From positions 25,852 to 89,851 of the forward strand of contig DGMY01000082.1 in assembly GCA_002388665.1 (NCBI GenBank): a stretch of DNA of 64,000 nucleotides, given 5' to 3'. The translations under genes were made by a program, and so were the position numbers. Numbering within the stretch: the stretch's first letter is position 1; each line of letters starts with the position of its first letter. Below are positions 43,506 through 53,257 of this stretch, piece by piece. This DNA is from Opitutia bacterium UBA4506. Lineage in GTDB: Bacteria > Verrucomicrobiota > Verrucomicrobiia > Opitutales > Puniceicoccaceae. The notes beneath the pieces were generated by a model that made no database searches, was not told the origin of the DNA, and worked only from the letters and a program-made list of their open reading frames with translations.

Positions 43506-45035
43506 GTGAATACTTCAAATAAGTCCCTAAAGTTATTGTCGAGTTTTGTAGTGATTGCCGGGCTCATGACGGGTGCGGCGATTTGGGTATTTGGTGATGA
43601 GGGCAATTTGAACAGCCCGGCAGCTACCGATCCAGCGGAACCGACTTTGAGCATCGATTCCAGCCCGGTCCAGGAAGATCCAGCTGCTGAGGTCCTGAGC
43701 TACGCTGATATGCTGGAGGGCTCCACTCCCTCAGTCGTCGGGGTGATCACCACTGAGGTGACTTCGGTGAGCCCTCGCGGCCCGCAGTCGCTGCAGGATC
43801 TTTTCCGGCAGTTTCATGGTTTACCTCCCGAGGAGGGAGCTTCGTCTCCGGAGTCCGAGGGCGAGGGCGACCAGCGCCGACAATTGAGTGGCATGGGCTC
43901 CGGTGTGATTGTTTCACCCGAGGGATATGTTTTGACCAACAATCACGTGGTCCGTGTCGGCCGCTCCAACGAGATTGCCGATGAGATCCTCGTTCAACTT
44001 GCGGATGGCCGTGAGTTCGAGGCCGAATTGATCGGAACCGATGAAGGTACCGATGTTGCCATTCTAAAGATTGATTCTGACGAGCCGTTTCCGGCTCTGA
44101 CTTTTGCCGATAGCGATCAGCTTCGTGTCGGTGATGTCTGCTTTGCGATTGGGAATCCACTCGGTGTCGGCATGACGGTGACCCGCGGGATTGTTTCTGC
44201 GATGGAGAGACGAATTGGGATTCTCGGTGCAGGTTATGAAGATTTCATCCAAACGGATGCTGCCATCAATATGGGTAACTCTGGAGGGGCCCTGATCGAC
44301 GCCCGGGGGCGGTTGATTGGAATCAACACAGCGATTCTCTCGCGTACCGGTGGCAATATCGGGATCGGGTTTGCGATTCCCGCCAATATGGCCCGCTACG
44401 TCATGGATAGCTTGATCCAGAATGGTGAGGTGTCCCGCGGTTTTATGGGGGTTGGAATCGGAGATATCTCAAGAGAGCTCGCAGAGGCCTGGGGCCTTCC
44501 ATCCACCAATGGCGCGTTGATCCGTCACGTGGAAAAGGGTGGGGCCGCAGACGACGCGGGCCTGCTTCACCAGGATGTGATCATCGCGGTCAACGGGGAG
44601 GAGATCGATTCCGCCTCCGAGCTCCGCTTGGAAATTTCCCAGATTGCACCGGGGGAGGTCGTCCACCTGACCATGATACGTGATGGCGAAGAGATTTCGA
44701 AAGCGGTTACCCTCGGTTCGCTCAGCGATCGCATGAGGGGGAAGGGGGCTAAGCCCGAAATCAAGAGTCCGATTGAAGGGCTGAAATTCCGTCCGCTGAG
44801 CGACGAGCTTCGCGAGAAATTTTCAATTCCGTCCACGGTGAACGGGGTGGTCATCAGCGAAATCTCCCCAATTAGCCCCGAGAATCAGCAATTTCGCCCA
44901 GGGATGGTCATTCTCGAGGTGAACCGGGTTCCGGTCAGCTCCGTCGAAGAGATTTCCAGCAGGATGAAAGAGGGTGTGAATAGTTTCTACGTGTGGTACG
45001 ATAACATCTACAATTTCCTCACCTACCGCCGGTAG
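43506..45035 (+). CDS. DegP/HtrA-type serine protease with two PDZ domains
   Basis: About 509 residues. An N-terminal signal/anchor helix (LLSSFVVIAGLMTGAAIWVFG) and an acidic linker lead to a trypsin-like domain with the triad His147 (LTNNHVV), Asp183 (TDVAILKID) and Ser259 (MGNSGGAL). PDZ1 (about 310-400) contains GALIRHVEKGGAADDAGLLHQDVI; a shorter PDZ2 ends the protein. It degrades or refolds misfolded envelope proteins in the periplasm. The start is uncertain: GTG 43506 gives a normal signal region, while an in-frame TTG at 43452 would add 18 residues. A DUF697 gene follows after 27 bases. Confidence 0.92.
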   Translation: MNTSNKSLKLLSSFVVIAGLMTGAAIWVFGDEGNLNSPAATDPAEPTLSIDSSPVQEDPAAEVLSYADMLEGSTPSVVGVITTEVTSVSPRGPQSLQDLFRQFHGLPPEEGASSPESEGEGDQRRQLSGMGSGVIVSPEGYVLTNNHVVRVGRSNEIADEILVQLADGREFEAELIGTDEGTDVAILKIDSDEPFPALTFADSDQLRVGDVCFAIGNPLGVGMTVTRGIVSAMERRIGILGAGYEDFIQTDAAINMGNSGGALIDARGRLIGINTAILSRTGGNIGIGFAIPANMARYVMDSLIQNGEVSRGFMGVGIGDISRELAEAWGLPSTNGALIRHVEKGGAADDAGLLHQDVIIAVNGEEIDSASELRLEISQIAPGEVVHLTMIRDGEEISKAVTLGSLSDRMRGKGAKPEIKSPIEGLKFRPLSDELREKFSIPSTVNGVVISEISPISPENQQFRPGMVILEVNRVPVSSVEEISSRMKEGVNSFYVWYDNIYNFLTYRR

Positions 45036-45062
45036 AGCGGAAGCATTGCCGGAAAGCGCATC

Positions 45063-46055
45063 ATGAGTACACCGAGAAGACATTGGCCAATGCCGGGCGA
45101 ATCGCCCGCTATGGCTCAATCGGGAAATGTCACCGATGCTGCCCCACCGTTGTCGGAGGCCGAGGTTCGGAATATCGCCCAGCCGGAGGTGAAGGGCCCG
45201 CCGCTGCCATTGCGCAAGGGATCCACTCCACCTGTCCTCCGTCGAACCGTCGGCGGTATTCTCGCTTTTGGGTTTGGTGCTTTGATTCTATTTTTGTCGT
45301 TGGAGTTGATCCAAACCATCAACCTTCTTTTGGAGTGGCCCATCTACGCGGGATGGCCGATTCTCGCCGTTTTGCTGGGCTTAATCGGCTATGGGATTTT
45401 CCGGCTTGCCCGAATTTTGATTTCAATCCGGGAGATGCCAATCGTCTCGCGCTTGGAACCGGGGGAGCTCGAGACTCTCTCAGGACGGCGAAAGGAGGAG
45501 ATTCGCAAACAATTGCTGAACCAACTGGCCTACTTGCGCAAACAGGACGCTGAATCGGCGTCGGCCCTCCATGCGGAATTGGACCGGCTTGCGGCGGAGG
45601 CTTCCTCTCATCCGGCGGGAGAATGGATTCGCGATTATAATCGAGCGGTTCTGGAGCCCCTGGGTAAGAGCGGGCGCAACCGGGTGCGAAAGATCGCCCT
45701 CACCGCGGGTGCGAGTGCAGCGCTGTCTCCCTGGCGCATCCTCGATGCGGTGATCGCCTTCAATGCGGCGACACAAGCGGCTTACGATGTCCTGAAAATT
45801 CACGGGATTCGCCCCAGTCATTCGGTGGCCTTTGCGTTCGCCTTTGATACTTTCCTCAACACGTTTCTGGCCACGGTGGTAGAGGATGTGAGCAGCGATT
45901 TGGCCGATAGTTTGACGGCTCAGGTCTCTGCCGAGACCGGAGCCTCGGCCGCGAAGGTTCTTGCCCCGAAGATCGCAGAGGGCCTGACGACGGCAGTCTT
46001 TGTCCGGCGTTTGGGCAATCGAATGATTCGGAGACTTCATCCGTTCCCAAGCTGA
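45063..46055 (+). CDS. DUF697 (YcjF-like) membrane protein
   Basis: 330 residues. Two membrane helices (about 61-82 and 90-110) are followed by a basic helical region with RRKEEIRKQLLNQLAYLRK. The C-terminal DUF697 block has SPWRILDAVIAFNAATQAAYDVLKIHG and a Gly/Ala-rich end. YcjF/DUF697 proteins are inner-membrane proteins of poorly known function, often linked with GTPases or stress genes. Here the gene lies 27 bases downstream of the HtrA protease gene, suggesting co-expression in an envelope stress response (inference). Confidence 0.75.
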   Translation: MSTPRRHWPMPGESPAMAQSGNVTDAAPPLSEAEVRNIAQPEVKGPPLPLRKGSTPPVLRRTVGGILAFGFGALILFLSLELIQTINLLLEWPIYAGWPILAVLLGLIGYGIFRLARILISIREMPIVSRLEPGELETLSGRRKEEIRKQLLNQLAYLRKQDAESASALHAELDRLAAEASSHPAGEWIRDYNRAVLEPLGKSGRNRVRKIALTAGASAALSPWRILDAVIAFNAATQAAYDVLKIHGIRPSHSVAFAFAFDTFLNTFLATVVEDVSSDLADSLTAQVSAETGASAAKVLAPKIAEGLTTAVFVRRLGNRMIRRLHPFPS

Positions 46056-46194
46056 CGGTCCGCGACCCACCGCCCCATATTGACGGTTGAGTCAATAGGG
46101 GGCCGATAGTCTTTGGGAGTTCTTGGGAGGTCGCTTCTCCACCGGCAGGTGTTCCGGTGCCGCCGTTCTCATACGGTCGCTGAACAGATCGACT

Positions 46195-47433
46195 CTAACC
46201 GCGATGGGCCAGAACCGATTTCTCGTAAGATTTGACCTCTCGCATCCATTCAGTTTCGAGGGGGACTTCCGTGCGCCGGCAGTGCTCATCCCAAACTTCA
46301 CTCCAGGGGAGGGTCTTGGTCGCTTCGAGCAATGCAAGCCGGCTCGTGTAGTCGCCTTCGGATTCGAGCTTCTTCAGTTCGTTTTGGGGCTCGAGCAGGG
46401 CGAGGAGTAGGCTTTTCTGGGTCGCCCGGGTTCCAATGACCCATGCGGCGATTCGGTTGATTGACGCGTCGAAGAAATCCAATCCGATGTGGGTCCGCTC
46501 GAGCGCGTCACATCGAACGATTTCTTCAAAAATTGACTTGGTCGGGTCATCGAGAAGGACGACGTGGTCGCTGTCCCAGCGAACTCCGCGACTCACGTGC
46601 GTGAGAAGGCGGGGAACGAATTGAAGGACGCTCGAGATTTTGTCCGCAATCGACTCTGTGGGGTGGAAATGGCCGGCGTCGAGGCAGAGGCAGGTCTGGT
46701 TTTTGACCGCGTAGCCCAGGTAAAATTCGTGGCTGCCGACGGTGTAGCTCTCAACCCCGATACCGAAGAGCTTGCTCTCGATGGCGTCAATGTTCCACTC
46801 GCGGGAAGCGGGGGCGGCGAGCACACTATCCAGGCTCTCTTCGAGCCGCTGCCGGGGGCCGGAGCGGTCGATCGGTAGATCTTTATAGCCGTCGGGAATC
46901 CAAATATTTGTGACGACCGGATTCTCCAGTTCCCGGCCGATTGATGCGCCGATCTTCCGGCAGGCAATACAGTGGTCGATCCAAAATTTGCGAATCGCTG
47001 GATCACTGCTGCTCAGCGTGAATCCGCTGTCGGCCATGGGGTGGTTGAAGCAGGTCGGGTTAAAATCCAATCCGAATTGCCTCTCTTTTGCCCAATCGAT
47101 CCATGAGCGGAAGTGGTCGACATTCAGATCCGTGCGCTCAGGTATTTTCGGAGAGTCGGCGTAGATCGCGTGGAGATTGAGGCGCTTGGCCCCCGGGATG
47201 AGCCGGTCTGCACAATTCATGTCCTGCCGCAGCTCGTCGGGAGTCCGCGCTCTGCCAGGATAGTTGCCAGTCGCGATACACCCACTGCCAGCTCCCGTTC
47301 CTCCTTCAAATCCATTTACATCGTCTCCCTGCCAACAATGCAATGAGACCGGGGTACGGGCGAGTGTGGTCAGGGCCCACTCAGTGTCCACGCCCAGGGC
47401 GGCGTAGCGTTCAGCAGATTCTTGGTATGACAT
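46195..47433 (-). CDS. rhaA: L-rhamnose isomerase
   Basis: 412 residues, close to the 419 of the E. coli enzyme. Near-diagnostic segments include TPVSLHCWQGDDVNGFEG, ATGNYPGRARTPDELR, DFNPTCFNHPMADSGFTLS, ESKLFGIGVESYTVGSHEFY, LCLDAGHFHPTES and LDFFDASINRIAAWVIG. The metal ligands (Glu, Asp, His in GHFHP, and the two Asp residues of SDHVVLLDD) are in place. It converts L-rhamnose to L-rhamnulose in the cytoplasm with manganese or zinc. ATG 47433 was chosen because MSYQESAERYAALGVD aligns with the family start. No rhaB, rhaD or transporter is adjacent. Confidence 0.96.
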   Translation of the reverse strand: MSYQESAERYAALGVDTEWALTTLARTPVSLHCWQGDDVNGFEGGTGAGSGCIATGNYPGRARTPDELRQDMNCADRLIPGAKRLNLHAIYADSPKIPERTDLNVDHFRSWIDWAKERQFGLDFNPTCFNHPMADSGFTLSSSDPAIRKFWIDHCIACRKIGASIGRELENPVVTNIWIPDGYKDLPIDRSGPRQRLEESLDSVLAAPASREWNIDAIESKLFGIGVESYTVGSHEFYLGYAVKNQTCLCLDAGHFHPTESIADKISSVLQFVPRLLTHVSRGVRWDSDHVVLLDDPTKSIFEEIVRCDALERTHIGLDFFDASINRIAAWVIGTRATQKSLLLALLEPQNELKKLESEGDYTSRLALLEATKTLPWSEVWDEHCRRTEVPLETEWMREVKSYEKSVLAHRG

Positions 47434-47528
47434 CGATGTAACTGTTTCGTGGACGATTGCTCCTGACAAGGAGATTCTTGGATGTTTTGCTCTGAATGGA
47501 TTGCCATTTAGGGCTTCCCCGCAAGAGG

Positions 47529-48101
47529 ATGAATCGCCAGAATCCCATCATGAAAACTCTGAACCTGCTTGGACTTTCGGCCTTAATTTTTGTGATCTCT
47601 TGCGGATCTGAGACGAAGGACGCGGATGGTTCGTCGCGCTCGATGACGGATCGGGTCGCCGATTCGATGGACGCTGCGGGCAGTACCGCCGCAGATTGGA
47701 CCCGTAAGGCGGGGTCATGGATGGACAATGCGTGGGAATCCATCAAGACCTCTTCGGCTGAAAATACGGAACAGGTCCAGGACTCTTTGGCCGAAGCGCA
47801 GGTAAAGATCAATGAGCAGATTGAGATCGCTCAGCAGAAGGCGAAAGAGCTTTCGGGTGCCGCAAAGGTGCAGGTGGAGAAGGGGATCGCCGGACTGAAA
47901 AAAGCCGGTACCGAGATTTCCGACGCCAGTTCACGTGTGTCTGATGCCACTGCAGAACAGTGGCCCGCCATTCAGAAAGAGATGGCCGATGCTTGGAATC
48001 AAGCCGCCGAATCGATGAAACTCATTTGGCAGGCTGCCGGAGATGGAGATTCCAGCGAAGAACCTCCAATGAATTCTGTGGAAACTCCGTCGGCCAAATA
48101 G
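47529..48101 (+). CDS. Small lipoprotein rich in Ala/Glu/Lys helices
   Basis: About 190 residues. The signal LNLLGLSALIFVISCGSE has a good lipobox (VISC). The mature part is strongly helical with heptad-like repeats (TEQVQDSLAEAQVKINEQI; QKAKELSGAAKVQVEKGIAGL), resembling the amphipathic repeats of YtxH or LEA-like proteins, and ends in a Ser/Pro tail. No enzyme motif is present. It is probably an outer- or inner-membrane-anchored structural lipoprotein. ATG 47529 or 47550 could be the start; neither has a well-spaced ribosome binding site. It is divergent from rhaA. Confidence 0.6.
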   Translation: MNRQNPIMKTLNLLGLSALIFVISCGSETKDADGSSRSMTDRVADSMDAAGSTAADWTRKAGSWMDNAWESIKTSSAENTEQVQDSLAEAQVKINEQIEIAQQKAKELSGAAKVQVEKGIAGLKKAGTEISDASSRVSDATAEQWPAIQKEMADAWNQAAESMKLIWQAAGDGDSSEEPPMNSVETPSAK

Positions 48102-48553
48102 GGCCATTCCACTTGTCGGCAGGCGTTTGCCAGCCCAGCGCCTTCCTCTCTGGGCGAACAGGCAACGGTTCGCTGGATTTCGCCTCGACGATCTCCGTAC
48201 GAGAGGGCTTTCCAATCGCCAATTGCGCTCCGCCATATCCTTACAAGGGAATCTGGTGTACCATTTGGGGCGAGCCGATCCGTTCCGAGAGGCGCAAGTG
48301 TTGACATCAGCAAGGCAGTAGAGCCCCGCTGATGGCTGACGCCCCGGCCACGATACTGCTCGTTCAACGGGGATCGAATTCCTCCCTGTACCCGTCGGTC
48401 TTCATCGGTCGAACCAGTACAATCCCCGCCGCGGCAGATCACCTCGCTCGGTCACCGTTTTGATCGGCGGCCTTTCACTGGCCACTCAAAAGTGATCTAC
48501 CGATTTTCCTCTACCGTGCCAGCGCCCTACCGGGTGGTAGGTGGATCAATTGA
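48102..48553. other. 452-base gap with no supported gene; hairpin near glnD 3' end
   Basis: No frame on either strand has convincing start signals or protein character. A hairpin CCTACC-GGGT-GGTAGG (48525-48540) lies just past the glnD stop and could serve as a terminator on the minus strand, although no T-run follows. GATCAATTGATC (48544-48555) is a 12-base palindrome touching the glnD stop codon. Confidence 0.4.
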
Positions 48554-51373
48554 TCAACTGGCCTTCCCAAACGGGATCTGCAACTCGTCCGAGAGTGCTT
48601 GGCGAAGGTTGAGCAGGTTCTCGTTGTCCATCAGTGAATCCGCTTCGATGCTTTCGATGTAGAAGGTATCGTTGGCGATGCCGTTCTCGGTAGCGATCCG
48701 GGCGAAAGTGATGTCGAAATCGTGATTGGTGATGATCTTGGAAAGATTGAAGAGTAGTCCGAGTGAATCGGTCGCTTGTACCTCGATAATGGTCCGCTTG
48801 AGGGACAGCTCGTGATACACGTTGACCACAGGCTCAAAACGTACCGGCAGTTGTGCGGGAGTTTTGCTGAAGAAGCCCGAGTTGAAGCGTTTGGTTTCTT
48901 TCTCAATCTTGTCGTGAAGATCGTCGCCGTCGATGAGAGCAGAACGAACATGTTGTTCGAAATTCTTTTGGATGACCTCGCTATCGACTACGCCGCCCTT
49001 GGCACCGACCACATAGAACGTGTCAATGGCGATGTGGTCGGAACGGGTAATTGCCTTGGTGCTCAGAATGTTGAGTCCGCACACGCTGAGGGCCCCGGCG
49101 AGCTTGTAGAAGAGGCCGGCGCGATCCCACGTGACCACATTCACTACGGATAGACCCTGTTGCCGATTGTCCTGCCAATCGATGATTGGCGCCAGGGCAC
49201 CGACGGATTCGGCACTTTGGATGCGGGCCAGAAGGTCGTGAACCATCCGCAAGTGCAGCTCGACATCCTCAATCGAATTGTGGGCAAAGTATCGATCCGG
49301 CAGCAAATTGAAGTGAGCTTCCAGTTCGTCCCTCGACATGCTTTGAGCGATCGGGCGATTGAATAAATCTTGCTCGATCATGACGCGGTGCTTCCGTTCT
49401 TCCTGCTCAGGATCGCGGCCATGTTCCATCGCCGCGAACGTGCGGTGGTACAACATGTCGTGGAGAGACTGCTTGTAACTATTCCATAAGCTCTCGGCGG
49501 TACCGCGAGCATCACAGTAGGTGTGTGCGTACAAATAGGAGAGCTGTGTTTGGTTCTCCGTAAGATCGGCAAATGACTGAATTGTAGTGGGGTCATCGAG
49601 ATCAAACTTCTGCCAGAATCGTGCCATTTCCATATGGTTTTCGATTATGAACAAAATTTGACGCTGTTGTTGCTGAGAAATACCAAGGTTATGAAGGATG
49701 GGTTTGGCCAAAATCGCCCCCCGATGGTCGTGACCCTTGATTCCATCGGCCTTGCCGATGTCATGGAGCAGTAGGATGAGATAAAGTAGCGTGGGGTGCT
49801 CTGTTTTACGAATTGCGCTGAGATAGCTCGTAAACGGTTTTTCTTTTTTCTCAAACACCTCATCGAGGTGTAAAATTGTATCAAGGGTATGAATATCTGC
49901 GGTATACCGATGGAAAAATTCGTGCTGGACCAAGCAGGTGAGGCGGCCAAATTCGGGTATGAGGTGTCCGAGGACCCCCAACTCGTGCATTTTGGAAAGA
50001 GTCGGGTACACGCGTCCGGCTTCTTGGAGAATGGCCCGAAAGCATTCTTGCATGGCCGTGGGCCAGGGAGACTCGACGATGAGGAGGAAGTAATTTTCCT
50101 CGATCAGGTTCTGGAGATCAACATGCAGGCGGGCCTGATATTGTTGGGCGATCCGAAAGACGCGGAGAAGGCGGAGGGGATCTTCCGAAAATACGTTTGG
50201 GCGATTTGCAGAGATAACCCCATCCTGGAGATCAAATCCGTCAATATGCTGCATAGGATGATGGCGTCTGGATTCTATGGCGTCGCGCAGCCCAAAATGG
50301 TCGGCGCGAATGGGAAGGTTTCGTCGGAGAATGCGGTCTTCTACGTGACGGGCCGTGCGAACAATGTTCTTTGCGTGGCCGTAGTAGTCGTGCATGAAGG
50401 CTTCGACTCGCTTGAAAATGTCTTCCTGCGGGTAGCCGAGGCTTTTGGCAATGACTGGTTGGCGTTCCAGGGTGAGGACGTCAGTGGCCCGGTTGGCCAG
50501 AAAATGGAGATCGATCCGCACCCGAAGGAGGAAGTCATAGGATTCGAGAAAGGAAGCGGCTCGCTCCTCGGTGAGGATATGGTGGCGGATGAGGGTCTGC
50601 AGGTCCTCGCCGTCATATTTGATCCGACTCATCCAGAGCGCATTCTGAAAATCCCGCAGGCCTCCGACCCCGTTTTTGATATCGGGCTCCTGCATGTAGA
50701 TCGAGTCGCCGGAGTTGCGGCGACGTTCCCGCTGAAACTCGATTTGGCTGGCGATGTACTCTTCCGGGTGCCGACTGTGGTAGAGGGGGCGGAACTTTTT
50801 GAGGAGGCGCTTAAAGATCGAGGGATTCCCGCAAACGAACCGGCTCTCCAGGAGCGCATTTTTGGATTTTGGTTCGGCCGCGGCTTCGTCGAGTGCCTGG
50901 CGGATGTTGCGGCTGGAATGCCCTACCTTGAAGCCGAGATCCCAGAGCGGATACAGCATCTCTTCGGTAAAGGCCTCCTGAAACTCTTTTACCCGCTTGT
51001 TCTCCCGGGTTCCCGGATAAAGAAGGAGAATGTCGATGTCACTAAACGGACAAACCTCGCAGCGGCCGTATCCTCCGAGAGCGATGAGTGCGACTTTGTC
51101 TTCGCAGTTCTCAAAACGCTGACAGGTGATCTTCAGCGCGGCGTCAAAGATCTCGGAGAGAAGTACGTCGAGAATAATGGCGCCGGTTTCGGCCACGCGC
51201 AGGCCCGAATCGCCGTTGCGGTGGTACCTTTCGATCATCAGACGCTCGAGCCGGTAGAACTCTTGGTAGGCCTGAGTACGGGTCGGGCGGTCGGGAATCT
51301 CGCCGTCAAAGTGAATCCGTGTTGCCGCATGGGCACGGACTCTTCGAAACAGGGGATCCTCCAAAATTCTCAT
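48554..51373 (-). CDS. glnD: Bifunctional PII uridylyltransferase/uridylyl-removing enzyme
   Basis: 939 residues with the full GlnD order. The nucleotidyltransferase domain has GGYGRCEVCPFSDIDILLLYP (residues 100-120; GG, then D-x-D). The GlnE/D helical domain follows, then an HD domain (HTLDTILHLDE and LLLHDIGKADGIKGHDH) that removes UMP, and two C-terminal ACT domains (VVNVVTWDRAGLFYKLAGAL; IEVQATDSLGLLFNLSKII) that sense glutamine. It controls nitrogen status by modifying PII. The only PII-like gene in the window (61212-61538) lacks the usual target tyrosine, so its substrate is expected elsewhere. Length is normal. Confidence 0.96.
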   Translation of the reverse strand: MRILEDPLFRRVRAHAATRIHFDGEIPDRPTRTQAYQEFYRLERLMIERYHRNGDSGLRVAETGAIILDVLLSEIFDAALKITCQRFENCEDKVALIALGGYGRCEVCPFSDIDILLLYPGTRENKRVKEFQEAFTEEMLYPLWDLGFKVGHSSRNIRQALDEAAAEPKSKNALLESRFVCGNPSIFKRLLKKFRPLYHSRHPEEYIASQIEFQRERRRNSGDSIYMQEPDIKNGVGGLRDFQNALWMSRIKYDGEDLQTLIRHHILTEERAASFLESYDFLLRVRIDLHFLANRATDVLTLERQPVIAKSLGYPQEDIFKRVEAFMHDYYGHAKNIVRTARHVEDRILRRNLPIRADHFGLRDAIESRRHHPMQHIDGFDLQDGVISANRPNVFSEDPLRLLRVFRIAQQYQARLHVDLQNLIEENYFLLIVESPWPTAMQECFRAILQEAGRVYPTLSKMHELGVLGHLIPEFGRLTCLVQHEFFHRYTADIHTLDTILHLDEVFEKKEKPFTSYLSAIRKTEHPTLLYLILLLHDIGKADGIKGHDHRGAILAKPILHNLGISQQQQRQILFIIENHMEMARFWQKFDLDDPTTIQSFADLTENQTQLSYLYAHTYCDARGTAESLWNSYKQSLHDMLYHRTFAAMEHGRDPEQEERKHRVMIEQDLFNRPIAQSMSRDELEAHFNLLPDRYFAHNSIEDVELHLRMVHDLLARIQSAESVGALAPIIDWQDNRQQGLSVVNVVTWDRAGLFYKLAGALSVCGLNILSTKAITRSDHIAIDTFYVVGAKGGVVDSEVIQKNFEQHVRSALIDGDDLHDKIEKETKRFNSGFFSKTPAQLPVRFEPVVNVYHELSLKRTIIEVQATDSLGLLFNLSKIITNHDFDITFARIATENGIANDTFYIESIEADSLMDNENLLNLRQALSDELQIPFGKAS

Positions 51374-51508
51374 TACTGATTCCCATTGAGGAGGGCGGAC
51401 GGCTAATCGTCAATAAGTGTTCGGAAAAGGAGGCAGATTCTGTGGAATAGGGTTACGGAGTCGGTTCTTTTTTTTCGATCGCCGGGGTCCCCGGGAGCCC
51501 CCGATTCC

Positions 51509-52078
51509 CTATTTCATCTCGAGGTAGTCGAACTTCAGGTAGACGCGCCAGTTGCGGTTGCTCCCCCAGAAACGGATGGTGGTCTCAATGAAATCGCGCT
51601 CATCTTCTTTCGACATGGGCATGTACTCCTGTGAGCTGCCGGGTAGGGTAGAGCTTCGCAGGTTTGGCCGGGAGCGCGGGTTGTCCCGGATGCGCTGCAT
51701 GGCTCGTATGCGGGCACTGCTGAGCGCGGAATCCGGATCGCGCCCATATCCCACCACCATCTCTTGGACTCGCTTGGTGTCGGGCGGTTCGTAAATCTGG
51801 TGTTCGATGTCCAAAATGCAGAAATCGAGATTGTTCACCGTCCCGAGGGATACGTTTTTTACTTTGAAAACGCCGTTTCGAGCGACTTTCCAGGAGCGAA
51901 TCATGGCTGCCCGTTCGGCGCTCTCAGGATTGGAGGAGAAGGCGAGGATTTTTTCTCTGAGGGTTTTATTGGGCGCAAATTCCTGAATCCCGCTCTCGCT
52001 GTCATCAGCTGTAGCCGTGCTAAAACCCAGAAGGAAAATGCAGAGCAGAAGGGCTGCGTTGAGGTGAGGTCGAAGCAT
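51509..52078 (-). CDS. Exported protein of unknown function
   Basis: About 189 residues with signal peptide LNAALLLCIFLLGFSTATA. The mature part has a basic beta-rich centre (VARNGVFKVKNVSLGTVNN, DIEHQIYEPP) and a C-terminal helix-strand unit ending NRNWRVYLKFDYLEMK. No catalytic motif or known domain is recognised. The ATG at 52078 gives a normal signal peptide; a TTG 60 bases upstream would add an unlikely polar leader. It stands alone, divergent from the type III PKS gene. Confidence 0.55.
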   Translation of the reverse strand: MLRPHLNAALLLCIFLLGFSTATADDSESGIQEFAPNKTLREKILAFSSNPESAERAAMIRSWKVARNGVFKVKNVSLGTVNNLDFCILDIEHQIYEPPDTKRVQEMVVGYGRDPDSALSSARIRAMQRIRDNPRSRPNLRSSTLPGSSQEYMPMSKEDERDFIETTIRFWGSNRNWRVYLKFDYLEMK

Positions 52079-52192
52079 GGATTTGTAGGGTAGAGGGTCA
52101 GTTGTTGAGAAACCAGAGAAAATCGCCGAACTTTTCAATCATTCCGATCGAGTGGTTGTGGTTTTGGAGAATCTGTGCGATTGGATTCGGTC

Positions 52193-53230
52193 ATGAATCT
52201 ATTAGGCATCGCTTGTAAGGTCCCCCCTGCCGCCTATTCACAGGCTGATTGCTGGGATGTTCTCCAGGGTAGTCCAAGGTTTGGGGAGCTGCGGGACCGG
52301 TCAAAACGCCTATTGGAGAAGGTGTTGAATTCCGAGAACGGTATCGGAAAGCGGCATTTTGCGATGCCCGAAGTGGATCGGTTATTCGACCTGGATGCTG
52401 AGTCATTGAATCGTGGTTTCGAGAAGGAAGCCCCCAGGCTGGCCGAGGCTGCGTTGGGCGAGGCACTGGAATCGGCGGGGGTGATTCCCCGCGAGGTAGA
52501 TGCCCTCTTGGTCTGTACTTGCACGGGCTATCTCTGTCCGGGCGTGTCCAGTTATGTGGCCGAGAGGATGAACCTGCGGCCGGATGTGTATTTGTCCGAT
52601 TTGGTCGGCTTGGGTTGTGGGGCCGCGATCCCCATGCTGCGGCAGGCCGAGGCTTTCGCCGCCGCCAATCCGTCGATGACGATCTCCTGTGTTGCGGTCG
52701 AGATTTGTTCGGCTGCGTTTTATTTAGACGATGATCCCGGGGTCCTGATTAGTCTTTGCCTTTTCGGAGACGGGGCTGCGGCCACCGTTTGGAGAGGCGG
52801 GAAGCGAGAGGAGTCGGCGAGTGTTCGCTGTTCAGATTTCGACACGGTCCACAGTCCCCAGGACCGCGAACTCCTGCGCTTCGTGAACGCAGGGGGCAAG
52901 TTGCGCAATCGATTGGCCCGATCCGTCCCGCAAAAAGCCGCGGCTGCGGTCCAGTTGCTCTTTGACCGGATGGGGGACCCTTCGGTCGATATCGTATCTC
53001 ATGCCGGTGGGCGGGATGTCTTGGATGAGATCGAAGAGGTTCTCGGTTGCCCGGAGATTCAGGTTTCCCGTGATGTGTTGCACAGTTTTGGGAATATGAG
53101 CAGTCCTTCCGTCCTCTTCGCTCTCCACCGACTGTTGGAAGAGAAGAAGGGGGCTCCGGTCAATGCCTGGGCGACTTCGTTTGGCGCCGGGTTTGCCTGT
53201 CACTCCTGTCGAGTCCAAGGAGTGGCCTAA
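52193..53230 (+). CDS. Type III polyketide synthase (chalcone/stilbene synthase family)
   Basis: 345 residues of a thiolase-fold homodimeric synthase. The catalytic triad is visible: Cys142 (LVGLGCGAAIP), His270 (VSHAGGRDVLD) and Asn301 (SFGNMSSPSVLF). Most family members have HPGG rather than HAGG. Nearby DALLVCTCTGYLCPG and FGDGAAATVW are standard. The enzyme would extend an acyl-CoA with malonyl-CoA to make an alkylresorcinol, pyrone or similar product. No tailoring gene (methyltransferase, monooxygenase) is adjacent, so the product cannot be guessed. ATG 52193 was chosen because MNLLGIACKVPPA aligns with the usual start. Confidence 0.88.
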   Translation: MNLLGIACKVPPAAYSQADCWDVLQGSPRFGELRDRSKRLLEKVLNSENGIGKRHFAMPEVDRLFDLDAESLNRGFEKEAPRLAEAALGEALESAGVIPREVDALLVCTCTGYLCPGVSSYVAERMNLRPDVYLSDLVGLGCGAAIPMLRQAEAFAAANPSMTISCVAVEICSAAFYLDDDPGVLISLCLFGDGAAATVWRGGKREESASVRCSDFDTVHSPQDRELLRFVNAGGKLRNRLARSVPQKAAAAVQLLFDRMGDPSVDIVSHAGGRDVLDEIEEVLGCPEIQVSRDVLHSFGNMSSPSVLFALHRLLEEKKGAPVNAWATSFGAGFACHSCRVQGVA

Positions 53231-53257
53231 GGGTAGCTCCCGGCCGGTCGGCTGGCG

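Noticed and set aside
49889..51379. Open frame of 496 codons on the plus strand, opposite glnD
   Set aside because: It lies entirely antisense to a well-conserved glnD, has no recognisable domain, and its length follows from codon bias on the other strand.
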